In this document: piece by piece, positions 34,885 through 45,806 of the stretch
Layout of the letters: every line of letters begins with the position of its first letter
Numbering within the stretch: position 1 is the stretch's first letter
DNA from: Spizellomyces punctatus DAOM BR117
Lineage: Eukaryota > Chytridiomycota > Chytridiomycetes > Spizellomycetales > Spizellomycetaceae
Direction of reading: 5' to 3'
DNA length: 64,000 bases
NCBI RefSeq assembly: GCF_000182565.1
Contig: NW_015971542.1
Coordinates: 1,408,873-1,472,872 of the forward strand
Made by a program: the position numbers and the translations under genes
Notes under the pieces: generated by a model
Seen by the model: the letters and a program-made list of their open reading frames with translations, nothing else
Database searches by the model: none
What the model was told of the DNA's origin: nothing

Positions 34885-35991
34885 TCAGACCGTTGCGCCA
34901 GTGATTGTACTCGCTTGGCCAGCTACAGATGATGATGCAACCATCGTGTCTCCTGCGACCAAACCATGCTTTGCAGAACCAGCCTTGTTACTTGCCGGGG
35001 TTTGCGATCGTTTATCGAATCCGTTGATGACGTGCACTAGTGTGTAAAGATACACAAGTCCGAGTGCATAGTATACACGGATAGCATATTGGCCGGCAAT
35101 CATTGTTTCTTCTATCCGCTTTGCGACGATCGTGATGAGGGAGGCGAGGGCGAGCACAAGTGCGACTGATAGGGCGCCAACGAGAAATCTTCGAGCTTTG
35201 ATTTGCTCGGGAGTTTGTTCCCTGCGGAGGTCCTTTTGAAGCCTTCGTACGAGTACCAATGTCCCTCCGTAAAGGAGGAAATCTGAGAGGATGATCCACA
35301 GAACAAGTATGGAAGACCCGAATCTACGCAAAAGGACAAGTGAGCCAGGTGAGCTTTCATACACAGGCCTAAAGTACCTACATGACGGATGTTCCAAAAG
35401 GAAAAACCTTTGATATGGACATATTGTTGTACGTTTCTTCGGGTAGAAGGTCCACCACAATGTTCAATGCCCACGCCCATGCTCCTAGCACGACCGTCAA
35501 ACCCTGGAGGATTCGACACAATCGCACCGTGTACCATCTAGCAATATGCCGGAACGCTTTGAATCGTTCCAAGGAAAGTAAGGTGTACAGGGCACCAGCA
35601 AACATATTGAAACCGAGAGCAATGCCGCCACCGATATCACGTCCGCAACCTTTCGTCTCGCAAACCACATTCAGAATCCAGCTCAGGGTACTCATTGCAT
35701 CTGATATGCTAAGGGATAGTAAATCAGTTTTTGTACGCACCGCAGCAAGCGGACAAACACTCACCACAACAGTATCCAACAGAGCACGAGGAAAGCATTG
35801 AACGTCGTCCTCTTCTTCCACCATCTTTCAAAACATATGTGAGTGATGATATGTCAAGGTTTTCATCGACCGAGGCGTCCTGTCACCCGATGGACCTACT
35901 TTGTGGCGGTAAAGACCGTTACCGCGACGGTAAAAACACACAGGCACGCATTCGCAGCAAGTTTCCCTGGATAGGTGCTTCGATCGCTCAT
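34885..35991 (-). CDS. Orphan seven-helix membrane protein
   Basis: The exon starting at 35991 (MSDRSTYPGKLAANACLCVF, 92 nt) joins in phase to KWWKKRTTFNAFLVLCWILL and further exons, ending at 34885. The product has seven hydrophobic segments: residues about 10-30; TTFNAFLVLCWILLCISDAM; IGGGIALGFNMFAGALYTLL; ILQGLTVVLGAWAWALNIVV; SSILVLWIILSDFLLYGGTL; FLVGALSVALVLALASLITI; and IRVYYALGLVYLYTLVHVIN. A conserved-looking TLLSLERFKAF follows helix 3, reminiscent of the position of the GPCR DRY/ERF motif. A CETKGCG loop between helices 2 and 3 has cysteines that might form a disulfide. The tail is Ser/Thr/Ala-rich (VAGDTMVASSSVAGQASTIT), a possible phosphorylation tail. A receptor role is inference, and I cannot name a family. 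Confidence 0.68.
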
Positions 35992-38543
35992 TTCATAGTT
36001 TTGTAAAGCTTATTGCAAAAAAGAGCGCGAAAGAAGGGGTTTGGGTCGGGTGCATATATATTTATAAGGTTATGTTTGATTTGATCCCTTTGTCTGCTCG
36101 GTCAACACATCCCCCCAAATAGAACTAAACAGACGCAGTGCCACGCCGTGTCGAGTAAAGCTTTGACCTTTACCTACGGTTCATTCCTTGTTGCCCAAAT
36201 TAGCCTTGGAGCCTTTCTGTGCTTCATTTCGCTTTTGAACCACTCGATCGAAGGGTGTGCGATGCACCAACGAACCGCAAGCAACAAAAGCAACTTTATT
36301 TCAATGTCGGACAAAAAGCATAATCTGATTTCATAAGCACTGTGACCAAAAATGGAAACAGGGCTTTTCTCGCCGCGGATTTAAAGTTACGGATGTTTAC
36401 CTTTGAGCTGAGGGTTTTGGTCCCAAAATTAGGCCATAGATTTTGTATTGATGCAAAAGTTATTGTAAATGGATGACACTCTGGAATAAGCAAATATCAG
36501 AAACTTTTATCATGCAGTCCCGTAGGTTAACGTAGTGGAGATGTAGTGACAATGGAGTCGAATGTTATATTCCAAAAAGCATGAAGGTGCGACACATTCC
36601 TTGAAGATGCGCTATCAACAATGGTTCTTCATATCCGCATCATCCATATCTTAGTGTAGTAGCTTTCCTTATTTTGCCAAGTACGAAACAATGATCCTTG
36701 GAGTTGCTTGGGGGATTCCACTAATGGTTCCGTAAGCGATTAGTAAGCCAATCACGTTGTCGCGTTCGACGTGTCGCGATTCCGCGGGCAGGAGGTGTCC
36801 GTCTCCTTGAAATGCCCGTATATGCACATAGGAGTTAAGGGGGCCGAATAGTCCAGTTGGTTAAAGCGCAGACGTGCGACTCGACTGACCGGCGTTCGAC
36901 TCCCCGTGTGTGAATTGGTTGGCTGGGACTGTAGTGTGCGTGGTGCGAGCAGCTACCTCCGTCTTCGGATTGGAGCTCTATGATTGTTCCTAAGGCGGGG
37001 GGGAGGGCAGTCATAGGGAGGGCCCCGGCGGGTGAAAGGGGGCTTGCGTTATGTTTTGATATCTTGAAAGTTTTGTAACTATCCATTACGCCTTTGGCCA
37101 TCTCGTCGAGTGTTGTTGAAAATATCTAATGTCTTTTGGGGCTATGCAGATGTCCTAGGCACACCAGTCTGTTTGATGCACGTAGTGGAGCAGCACTTTT
37201 GAATCTAAGATACAATATCTCACTTGGTGTAGTTCCTGATTGGAACTGCCGACTTCTGAACGGTTAAAACTAACCGTGAGTAGCTGCACTCCGCGCTAAC
37301 AGATCAAACATTATCATCATTAAAGTGAAGGCCAGAGAGCATCCAGGTGACGTTCGCTCATGCTGGAGGGTTGCCGCACCTGGAGTGCATTTGACATGCC
37401 AGCGGGACAACCAAATGTGTGCGTGCCTTGTGAAAGTTCAAGAAACAGCCGCGATCTGTGGACGACGGCATCATATATTGGATCTAGTTTGAAGCATATT
37501 GACATCCCTTTAATAAATCACCATCGAATAGAATGGTTGGCCAAACTACATTGCATTACCGCAAAGCAATTGAAGCTACTCGAACTCTAGCGGGTTTGGA
37601 GTGAAACGAGGTGGTTCTAAACCCACAAAGAGCATTCCATGCTCATCAGTAAGCACATAAGGCTCTGACTGCTGAACGGAATGCTATCACGATGGTCCGT
37701 ATGCAGGGTTGACAGCTGCACGTGGATCTATCAATTGCACAGCAAATATGTCATCATTATTGTAGAGCGGGACAGAGCGGGAAGAAGTGAATGTATCCGT
37801 GGAAATCGGTCGATGTTCACTTGAGACGAACCATCGGTTGATTTATTCGTATCTACTATGTACGACACGTACTAATAGCGGGAACCTGATCGATGGTGCC
37901 GGAAATGCAAGTGATTTCGGTTTGAGTGTTGCATGCACATGTTGGGGTCAAGGGATCTTTGTTGAAAGCCTTGGGGTCCCCTGGTTCTTGCTGAGCTAGA
38001 CGCCGGAACCAATCGTTCCAGAGATATCTTTGTAGATCCCTGCCTGAACTTTGATGCGTTTTGCGTGTAATTACAAGTAGGACACTACCGACCATACAAC
38101 AACCGATGAGTGTCTCTGATAGGCAGCGTGCGTTATGGGAGAGAGGCCATGCAGGCAAGGGGAAGACGACGACTTTATACATGTACGTATAATTATATAG
38201 TGACGCTCTCAAGTCGTCCAAGATCGGAGGGTAGCACTGAGTAGCTGGTAATCCACCATCTGATCTTTTTTTGTCGACCGGAAGTCGTAGAATGGTAGGA
38301 GGACGAATCAGGATCCATTATATTGTGTAAGTATGGCTTTCCAGATGGGCTTGACGAAGTACGGATATCGTTCCCTGCTTGTGAGCTGGCGGTTTTCCCT
38401 AGCAGGTCCGTATACTCTTAGCATAGCAAATCACCCCTAACCGCCCACGTTGTCGAACGTGGGCTTTTATCCGCTGGCATGTCTTCCCTCACATACCCAA
38501 CAACCTTTGAGGTTAAAAAGGTGATGAGTATCAGAATGCCCTG
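35992..38543. other. Gene-poor stretch
   Basis: About 2.5 kb without a gene I can support. Short minus-strand frames (for example 38221-37856, with a hydrophobic start and WNDWFRRLAQQEPGDPKAF) have no recognisable relatives. A tRNA-like relic lies at 36842-36914. The composition is more AT-rich with many short palindromic words, as expected of decayed or accessory sequence. Confidence 0.4.
36842..36914 (+). other. tRNA-like relic with Pol III A and B boxes
   Basis: TAGTCCAGTTGG at 36849-36860 fits the Pol III A box (TRGCNNAGTNGG) with one change. GTTCGACTCC at 36894-36903 fits the B box. The distance equals that in an intronless tRNA (position 8 to position 54). The T-arm pairs at four of five positions, but the D, anticodon and acceptor stems do not, so a functional tRNA is unlikely. 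It could be a tRNA pseudogene or the head of a tRNA-derived SINE. Confidence 0.4.
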
Positions 38544-38552
38544 TATATAAAA
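38544..38552 (+). promoter_or_regulatory. TATA box of the isochorismatase gene
   Basis: TATATAAAA lies about 55 bp upstream of the ATG at 38607. The short spacing and strong match suggest a regulated, inducible promoter with transcription starting around 38575. Confidence 0.55.
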
Positions 38553-38606
38553 GCGTCCATCATCCCGAAGGCTATTGTGCACGCGACTTTGAAGACAATC
38601 AACGCA

Positions 38607-39494
38607 ATGAGATTCTTATCGACCTTGACCGTCTTGGCTCTTGTTGGTCTTGGGTTCACAAACGGTATGGAAATTGACAAACAATGTTGTACCCAGACCT
38701 CTCACGTAACCCCACACTAGCCAATGAATATACACGTCTCGATAAGAAGAATGCAGTGCTCCTTGTAGTCGATCATCAAGTTGGACTTTTCCAGCTTGTG
38801 AGGGACTACCCGCCGGATCAATTCAAAAACAGCATCCTTGCCCATGCGGCCATTGGAAAAGCTTTTCAGCTGCCGACTATTTTGACGACGAGTGCCGAGC
38901 AAGGTGTGGCGCATCTCTGAAATACCTGGAGAGCATCGCAGCTAATATTATCAATCACAGGTCCAAACGGACCCCTGCCGAAGGAGATCATCCAGATGCA
39001 TCCCAATGCTGCGTACATCAAACGCAACGGCGAAGTCAATGCATGGGACAATGCTGACTTCCGAGCAGCCGTTGAAGCAACGGGAAAAAAGCATGTCATC
39101 CTGGCTGGAATTACCACAGACGTACGTGTCGCTGCTTGTTCTTATTTATGCACCCTTTTGATGGCCGCTTCATTGTCAGGTTTGCACCGCCTTTTTGGCC
39201 CTTTCCTTAAGGAGCGCTGGTTATGAAGTATGGGCCAATACGGATGCGTCGGGAACATTCGACCAACGCACAGCCGATGATGCAAACGATCGCATGCGTG
39301 CTGCGGGTGTAACTACGGCGGGAATGTTCGCCATTGTCATGGATTTGATGCGAGACTGGAGAAACACTCCTGGAGCTGCCGAACTGTTGCCATTTTTTGA
39401 CCGATACTTGACTGCGTATGGCTATTTAGCCCGTGGTCATGCGGCGGCGGTTACCAATGGAACACTCCAACCGTCGGAGAGTAATTTGCTGTAG
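38607..39494 (+). CDS. Secreted isochorismatase-family hydrolase
   Basis: Four exons join in phase: 38607-38664, 38721-38903, 38961-39121 and 39180-39494. The first exon encodes a signal peptide (MRFLSTLTVLALVGLGFTNG-like, hydrophobic core then small residues). The mature part is a YcaC-like isochorismatase fold. It has KKNAVLLVVDHQVGLFQLVR (catalytic Asp in VVDHQ), QMHPNAAYIKRNGEVNAWDN, VILAGITTDVCTAFLALSLR (nucleophilic Cys and the preceding non-proline TD) and GYEVWANTDASGTFDQRTAD. The C-terminal region (LMRDWRNTPGAAELLPFF) matches YcaC-type proteins, which form octamers. Substrate unknown; such enzymes hydrolyse amides or enol ethers. A secreted form suggests action on external substrates. 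Preceded by a strong TATA box. Confidence 0.88.
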
Positions 39495-39625
39495 TTCAGG
39501 GCACCGTGAGGGGATGGCAAGCTCTAGTTCCGTAGCATCCATCTTCACCCATAACATTGGCAGTGTACAATAACAATCCGTTACAGCCCCATTTTTATGA
39601 TTGTGACAGCTACGAGGCGGCATGT

Positions 39626-39724
39626 CAATCTGAACTACAGAAAACGGCACTGAAAGGAGCATCCCAGTTTGCCCTCATTGCCGTGATTGCTGCAGCGAAT
39701 GGAGTCGCGGTCGTAATCATCTAA
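39626..39724 (+). pseudogene. Diverged copy of the orphan gene's C-terminal exon
   Basis: The frame reads QSELQKTALKGASQFALIAV, then a hydrophobic end and a stop at 39722-39724. The copy at 32564-32689 reads QSELQKTALKGVSQYAMNAA. Eleven residues are identical in a row, while many third codon positions differ, which indicates descent under protein-level selection rather than a recent copy. No splice-joined upstream exons are found here: the preceding gene stops at 39494 in its own frame. It may be a last exon with unrecognised 5' exons, or a relic. Confidence 0.5.
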
Positions 39725-39756
39725 CCTTGCTCGAAAGGCTGGCCAACAGAATTTCC

Positions 39757-39772
39757 GTGTGTGTGTGTGTGT
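39757..39772. repeat. (GT)8 microsatellite
   Basis: Perfect GT dinucleotide run of 16 bases just 3' of the diverged exon copy. Confidence 0.9.
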
Positions 39773-40369
39773 TTTGTGCGTTCTGTCGTTTATGAGATGA
39801 GTCTTTGGGGTTTGTATGCTTGTCATCTGTGAATAGCATAAGCAACCGGAAACCGTTCAAGTTCCATGAGGTCGGCGACTGGTTCCCGTCTTTTGCTCAA
39901 TAAGCCCAGAATGAGCGACTGCCGCGTTCTCATTACATTGGGACAGGAGTCTTAAAAAAGCCCAAGTCAAAACTGCGAAAAAAAAACGCGCAACTCGAGA
40001 GCATTTCACCTCATCCGGGAAAAACAAACGCCATCTTTCAAACAGTTTAGCGTTCGCATGCACACCCACATGCTCGTGGGCATTGACATCAAAGCTTTCT
40101 AGATAAAGATGGGGGGATGTGATTGAATGGTTTTTATACCTGATGCAGGCCTCAAGGGGTTCCGTCTTCAACAGTCATTTCGACACCATTGTGCTGACGT
40201 AATGGCAACTCATGTGAGCAGAACACTCAAATGTGGCTTATTCACAATAAGCCAGAAACCCATCGATTAGTTTCGCGTCGTCCCTCACGTGACACGCTTC
40301 GGTGAGCACATCAGCAAATGAACGGAGAGTTTTTGGGGAACTACAGTTTTCGGCGTTGCCGTGCATCGA
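39773..40369. other. Intergenic, nothing recognised
   Basis: About 600 bp 5' of the disordered orphan gene. Short minus-strand frames have no recognisable content. An inverted CTTATTCACAATAAG sequence near 40240 could form a small hairpin. Confidence 0.35.
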
Positions 40370-41312
40370 ATGATGGGGAAACCGTTACCGGTCTTTTCGC
40401 CAACGCCTCGGCGTCGCGTATCACGGACTGCAGATCTCCTTGCCATCAGGTCCGCTCCTGGGGCACTACTGGGCCCCGCCAGGTCACTTCGATTGTCCCT
40501 TTCCCGAGTCGAATCTGCTTTACAGGAAGCGACAGCTAGCACTTCTAGCTTGGCCTTGTCGGACACTGCAAATGATCGTCCGCCAACGTATGAAGACTCG
40601 GATGCTGATACGGATGTGGAGACTAACACCGCTGATGCGGTGGGAATTGAGTCGTCGCAGGGCCGAGTCAGGAGGAGGCCGGTGCTTGATGCCCGGGCTG
40701 CCGCATGGTTGAGAGGCGAAAGTCTGTCAGATATCACCGTACGTCAAAACGGTGAATTGGACATGGAGGACAATGCTGCTCAAGGTGAAAGGGCACTGGC
40801 GGTTGCCATACCCCTTCGCGTGGGCCTTGAAGACGTCACTTTATCGTCTGGTGATGATCGTGCAAACGCGGATGATGACACCGAATCTCCTGTTGGCGGG
40901 CAGCTGGAGGCCCTTGGTGCGTAACATATTGTCAATGTTTTTACATATATCAACCCTTCCTGACGTTTTCACAACAGCCGATACGTTCCTCGCAGCGTCG
41001 AATTCCCTTCGCGCGAATGCGTCGGCATTTCGGAGCGCGGCACCGTTTGCGGGGCGACTCATTGGTGCTTCTTCGTCGAGTGGAGGAGGTGATTTGCTCC
41101 GAGAGAGGCTGCGGGAGGTTTCCGCAAGTCTTGGAAGGGTCGTCCAATGTTGTTCCCTTCAATGTGACGTGCTGAGTATGATCATGAGTAAGTAATTTAC
41201 AAACATTTGGGTGGCAGCATCATTTTCTAACAGATGTGCAGACTCCATGCATGCAGAAGCGAATTCGTCACGCGGTCGCCGGCTTCGCGAGCACCAAGTG
41301 AATAGCTCGTAG
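40370..41312 (+). CDS. Disordered Ser/Ala/Asp-rich orphan protein
   Basis: Three exons join in phase: 40370 to about 40919 (GTGCGT donor), about 40979 to 41188 (GTAAGT donor) and about 41243-41312. The product starts MMGKPLPVFSPTPRRRVSRT and is acidic and Ser/Ala-rich in the middle (PPTYEDSDADTDVETNTADA). It contains an alanine/arginine helix (FLAASNSLRANASAFRSAAP) and a coiled-coil-like GDLLRERLREVSASLGRVV. A PPTYED stretch resembles a PPxY WW-domain ligand (PPTY). I recognise no family. An upstream start (GTG-type frame from 40361) is not needed. Confidence 0.55.
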
Positions 41313-41511
41313 ATGTACATAGCGGATTACTGCGATCGCCGACGACCGATAACTGCTAGCGATTCTCCTTCTTTTTTCTTGTTAATGTTTGGTTTTTTTG
41401 ATGCGTCAGGCGCTTTTTTAAATGTATGTATAATTATTGGACTTTACGCAACGTACATACACCGCAGCAGACGAGTATCGTGGTCGTCACATTAACTAAG
41501 TTGCCTCAAAT

Positions 41512-42060
41512 CTAATCTTTCTTCACCGACCCACCAACAACTTTTCCCCCTTTGATACCTTCAAGACCGGCAATTTTTACAGGCTCTGCTCCCAGGCTTC
41601 TAACCTGCTGCTCAAGTGCATTCCTTTCCTTCCTGTACCGTCCCATTCTCAACAATACCATCTGCAACTGGTAAAGGACGACAGCACAAAACAACGTAAA
41701 GCTCAGAATAAAAAAGTCACGTTGGACTCGATTGCGCTGAGAATATAGATTTTCCGCCGTGTACAAGTCCACCGGTTTTCGCGAGTACAAGCGATTCAGA
41801 CGGCGAACCGTGTCAAGGAGGAGGAAAGCAACAAAACCGCATACTGTCACACAGACTGTACGTGTTGTCTTTAGACTAGCTCGATTGAAATTGGTTTGAC
41901 GTTAGACGATAAAGCAACAAGGAGACATATTCCAGTCGACTTACACTGGGGAAGTTACCAATAGCTCCACGAGGGTTCGTCTAAACTTTATTTGAAAGGG
42001 AAGCGACAAGAGTATAATAGCTGCTCCTTCAGCAAATAGGAGGTATGTGACCAGCGACAT
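41512..42060 (-). CDS. BAP31/Yet-family ER membrane protein
   Basis: Two exons join in phase (42060 to about 41943, GTAAGT donor; about 41877 to 41512), giving about 160 residues. It has three transmembrane helices: MSLVTYLLFAEGAAIILLSL, VCVTVCGFVAFLLLDTVRRL and FFILSFTLFCAVVLYQLQMV. Between helices 2 and 3 lies AENLYSQRNRVQRDFFIL, the AQRNxY-type motif of Bap29/31 and yeast Yet1/Yet3. A short coiled-coil tail (RYRKERNALEQQVRSLGAEP) ends VKKD, close to but not exactly a KKxx retrieval signal. The family escorts membrane proteins out of the ER and meets the translocon. The tail is shorter than in animals, lacking caspase sites and the death-effector-like region. Confidence 0.87.
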
Positions 42061-42340
42061 GAGTGGGGTCCCAGAATTGGAGTCCCCCCAAAAGAGTTGA
42101 TCAAAGAAAGACATGAAGGTAGATTGACTGGATCGTACAAAGTGATGAGATGCAGAGTAGGCAGAAAATGTCGAAAAATGGCAGCCAAGGAAGAGCCGGC
42201 ATTTATCCAAGCTGTATGCAAAGGTTACGTCATGACTTTCCATTGAAGCTACTAAGCCACAGGCATTTCGGACCAACGCATGTCCGAATGATGGCCGGCC
42301 AAAGGCCCAGCGTGGGATCTTCGCGCCAGATGGGGAAAGC

Positions 42341-44201
42341 ATGGAGGGGATCCCTACCTGCAGCATCTGTTTGGAAGAGCTAGGTACCATCCCCGAAGTG
42401 CCCCTGGAAGAGGAATGTCCGTCCACTGTCGCCGGTTTGAAAGGATGTGCGTTTCTACTGGAGCTCTGCCAAACGCATAAGACCTAACGGTTAGCTTGTA
42501 ATTGCAGGTGGACACTTGTTCCATTCAGGCTGGTAATACCTTAATAGAGCATCGTACGGTCATATATGATACAAATTGACCATCTTTCAGTATCCTCCTG
42601 AACCTCCGCATTCACAACACATGTCCAAATTGTCGACACCCCGTCAAAGGCCCAGCGAGAGGACGTTGCTCGATTTTCTTCGTTCCAAAAATTTCATACG
42701 AAGAGCCGATTGGGGTGATAGATGGAAGGTCCGTTGACGTGTCAAAAGAAGCCAATGGACAGGTGGGGATTCGTAGTAAGATTGGACCGCTCCAGTCTGG
42801 GCATGATACTAAACTAATCGCCAGACCAGCACAATAGAACACGTCCTGGAAAAGTGTCGCGTCCTCTCTACCCGTCTTTGCGAATCTGAAAGGCTGCTCA
42901 ACGAAAGTAAGAAGGAGGTTCAGCTCCTTAACAAGGCAAAGGACGATGCGGAAGCGCATGCAGAACAGCTTCAGGAAACAATCAAACTCCGAGATAGAGC
43001 GCTGCAGAGGGAGCGAAAACATATGGAGGAGTGCGATCGACAAACACGTCAGGAAGCAGATATCAAGATACAGGAGATCAAGCGACAATGCGATAGTAGA
43101 GTTGACGAAATATCAGCATACTGCAGAACATTGGAGAGCAACTTGCGAAGAGCGGAACTAATTGCATTGTAAGGTGTTTGCACAATATGGACGAGTCTTC
43201 AATGCGGAGAACAACAAGGATTGAGCTAAGCTCACCATTAGACCACACACGTCCGATGACTTTACGCCGGCGTTCACTCAAGCTATTGAGCATCTGACAG
43301 AAATGAGTGATTTTAAGCTAGCGTTATATTCCTATCATCGGTGTGTTTCATGATTTCTTTCAAGCTTTGAGTGCTCGATGGTCGTCAGTTTCTGAAAGAT
43401 CCGTTTAGGAAGTTGGAAACATGTAAGAAAAGCCTGCAACAATGGAAGGATCGCGCCACAAGCCTATTGAAAAGTAGTAAGGAGAGAAAGTCAGAGCTTG
43501 CGGCTGCTCGGGAAATGGTAATATTACCTTGTTTACGTGCATTTTGTGCTACTAATGAGAATCTTTCTTCGCTGCACAGCTGCAGGACAAGACTGCACAA
43601 CTGGCTCGCCTTCAAGAAACTCATGATATGGTCCAGAAGGATATACGAAGCCGGGAGCAGGAGCTAGAAAACAAAATTGTGGAACTGGGGAACATGAAGA
43701 CACGATATCTTGCCGCGCAGGAAGAAATCATCATATTAAAGGGGCAGCTTGTTGAATGGAACCGACAAGAAATTGCTGTTAATGACTTTACACCATCGAC
43801 GCATGGATCATCCGTGAAAGGGTCGTGGGATAAAGTGGGCGCTGCGTTTATGCAACGTTCGGATGCAACTGGAAAAAAAAGGACGACTACAGAAGTGCGC
43901 GATACCAACCCCTTTGCTGCAATTGCTGTTGCAGAGACCTCGACCATAAAGGCGCGGGGCAAACGGCCGAGTGATCATTGCAGGGTACGTATGATGTACG
44001 CGCGGGACATACGTGAGTTAATAACATACTATCATTCGCACCTAGGATATGCAGATGGAAGATGGCAACAAGCGACAGCCGTCCGATCCGCCTGCTCCCA
44101 ACGATGACAGGGCTGAGCCTGCGCTTACCAAGAAACGGAAGACTGTCAAGCAGGAGCAGCAATCGTTTATGAAGCAGTTCTTTAAGGGAACCGTTACGTA
44201 G
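42341..44201 (+). CDS. TRAIP: TRAIP-like RING E3 ubiquitin ligase with C-terminal PIP box
   Basis: The RING is assembled across four exons: MEGIPTCSICLEELG (42341-42446), GLKG to CGHLFHSG (42508-42532), then CILLNLRIHNTCPNCRHPV (42591-42762). This gives C-x2-C, C-x-H-x2-H-x2-C and C-x2-C, the full cross-brace. Next comes a long coiled coil (TIEHVLEKCRVLSTRLCESE, KKEVQLLNKAKDDAEAHAEQ, KIVELGNMKTRYLAAQEEII), an NLS (TKKRKTVKQE) and the very end QQSFMKQFFKGTVT. QSFMKQFF is a perfect PCNA-interacting peptide (Q-x-x-M-x-x-F-F). N-terminal RING, coiled coil and terminal PIP box is the layout of TRAIP, which ubiquitinates the CMG helicase at colliding or mitotic replisomes. One exon junction near 43340-43390 could not be resolved cleanly. 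Confidence 0.85.
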
Positions 44202-44268
44202 ATGCTATCAATGCAATCTCATGGATTAGGACCAACGGTGGAAACAAAGGATTCTTAAAAGTGGAATT

Positions 44269-45542
44269 TTATTCGGAAACTCGGAGCAGCCAATGATTCT
44301 GGTCCAATTCAAGCCTTGTCCCGTAATCCTTGTACGTGTGACATGCCACCTCCCACTCAACTCCAAAGTCCGTTCTGGGTAGATTACAGATTATCGGTCA
44401 TTTCGTGAAATTGGCCAGTTCAGTGCACATAGAAATGCGTACCTGAGGCCATACTTTTTGTCGGACGACAAATAATTTCCAGTATTGCAGTGTTTGATTA
44501 ATACTGGGGTATTAGGCTGGGACGTTGTCCATTAGTATGCTAAATTGGCGGGAAGCAAGGAAGCCTTTGCCTTCGAACTTACCGCAACGTCTTGTCCCTC
44601 CATTTCCAGGCGAAAGTTTGGATCGGGGTAGTCGAATTGCCTGTAGTCCAGTAACGAGTTATTTTACATACGATGATCGAGCTACAAAGACACAGAGAGG
44701 CCCAAACGTACCAGACGGAACGATAATCTCTGTTGAACGTTAGGTAGACTGCCTGGTCTTTTGACAATTTGGCATAATTGAGGAAAGACTTTGGCTCGGA
44801 CGTTAGGTACATCTGTAAAGCACATGCTATTAGGGAGACGCAACGCACACCACAAGTATCTTACGCTACCGGAGCATCGACCAGATCGCTGGTCACAACA
44901 ATATAAAACCTTTCGCCAAACCGCGGCACAGACTCTTCAGTATTGCCATCCTCGTCCAATCTAACGAGCTGAAAACAGCTCCGCGCTGTAGGGCTTGTTT
45001 CAGTTGCACAAGTTGTCAATGCCAGTATGGTGCTTGGTGCTATATTGTCGGGGAAGCTGTCGGGGATGTCCGCGGATAGATGAGATTGGGTATGGCCATT
45101 CTACCGCATCTGGTGAGTTTGTAGTAGCGGCGTTGCTTCATTGCTCTCCTACCTTTAGCATGATGTTAGCATCGTAAACCAATTTGGGAGAGAGAATTTG
45201 CTAAATGAAACTATCGATTAAACATCATTCATCTCTTGGAACAGTATTAGATGGAGAGAATTGTCACCTCCTTTCGAGCTGTCTTCGCTCTGCGCTCACC
45301 CTTCTTAACATTCGCCATTCCCTTTTCATAATTGGTCAAAAATTCTCTCATTTTTTCCTATTGAATTTCAATTCAAACTGGTTTAAAGCCAACTCCATTG
45401 ATACCGCTTGCGACATTCTTACCTCTCGCAACACAGACTCTTCAGTCCAGTTACCAGTCCTATGAGGGACGGTGTGGGGCAACTTTTCCAGAAGGTCGGC
45501 GGCATGCAGTCTTATCTCAACGGTCTCCGCAGTTTCCAGCAT
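44269..45542 (-). CDS. CFAP161: Cilia- and flagella-associated protein 161
   Basis: Axonemal microtubule-inner protein of motile cilia. Eight to nine short exons join in phase. The N-terminus has RTGNWTEESVLRE (human RIGNWNEDVYLEE), then MREFLTNYEKGMANVKKGER and LSPKLVYDANIMLK. The middle has QSHLSADIPDSFPDNIAPST (human IQSHLKDELEVP) and RFYIVVTSDLVDAPMYLTSE. The C-terminal half has QAVYLTFNRDYRSVWQFDYP, then DPNFRLEMEGQDVA (human FPDPQLRLEYEGFPVP), LIKHCNTGNYLSSDKKYGLR, TDFGVEWEVACHTYKDYG and QNHWLLRVSE (human RNHWMLVTG). The match is strong across the length. It implies that the organism makes a motile flagellum at some stage. It lies 264 bp 3' of the giant ASH protein gene on the same strand. 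Confidence 0.93.
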
Positions 45543-45806
45543 GGCGGACGAGTTTATGTTGATGTCGCTGCTCAGATCCAGATTCGATACAGTAATATCG
45601 GAGTGTTTACGTCAGCCAACTGTCTCAATCAGTCCTAATGCACTCCAAGTGGTTTAAGGAACTGAAAGGATATATCTTTTCATCCAGGAATTATATACAT
45701 GGCTTGGGCTGCAGTCAAAGCATCAAGCCTTTCTAGTCTATACAGGCATCCCTCAAAATAGTTCCGTAACAGTACATGAATGTTAAAATGTTAAATACAG
45801 GTGTTA

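Noticed and set aside
36842..36914. Functional tRNA gene
   Set aside because: Box A and B are present, but acceptor, D and anticodon stems do not pair, so only a relic is reported.
37856..38221. Minus-strand 121-codon frame in the gene-poor region
   Set aside because: No splice partners, no promoter signal and no recognisable relatives; part of it looks codon-like, but this is not enough to call a gene.
39495..39724. Read-through of the isochorismatase into the LQKTALKG exon
   Set aside because: The isochorismatase frame ends at a TAG at 39492-39494 after a complete domain, and no donor near its end restores the frame convincingly.
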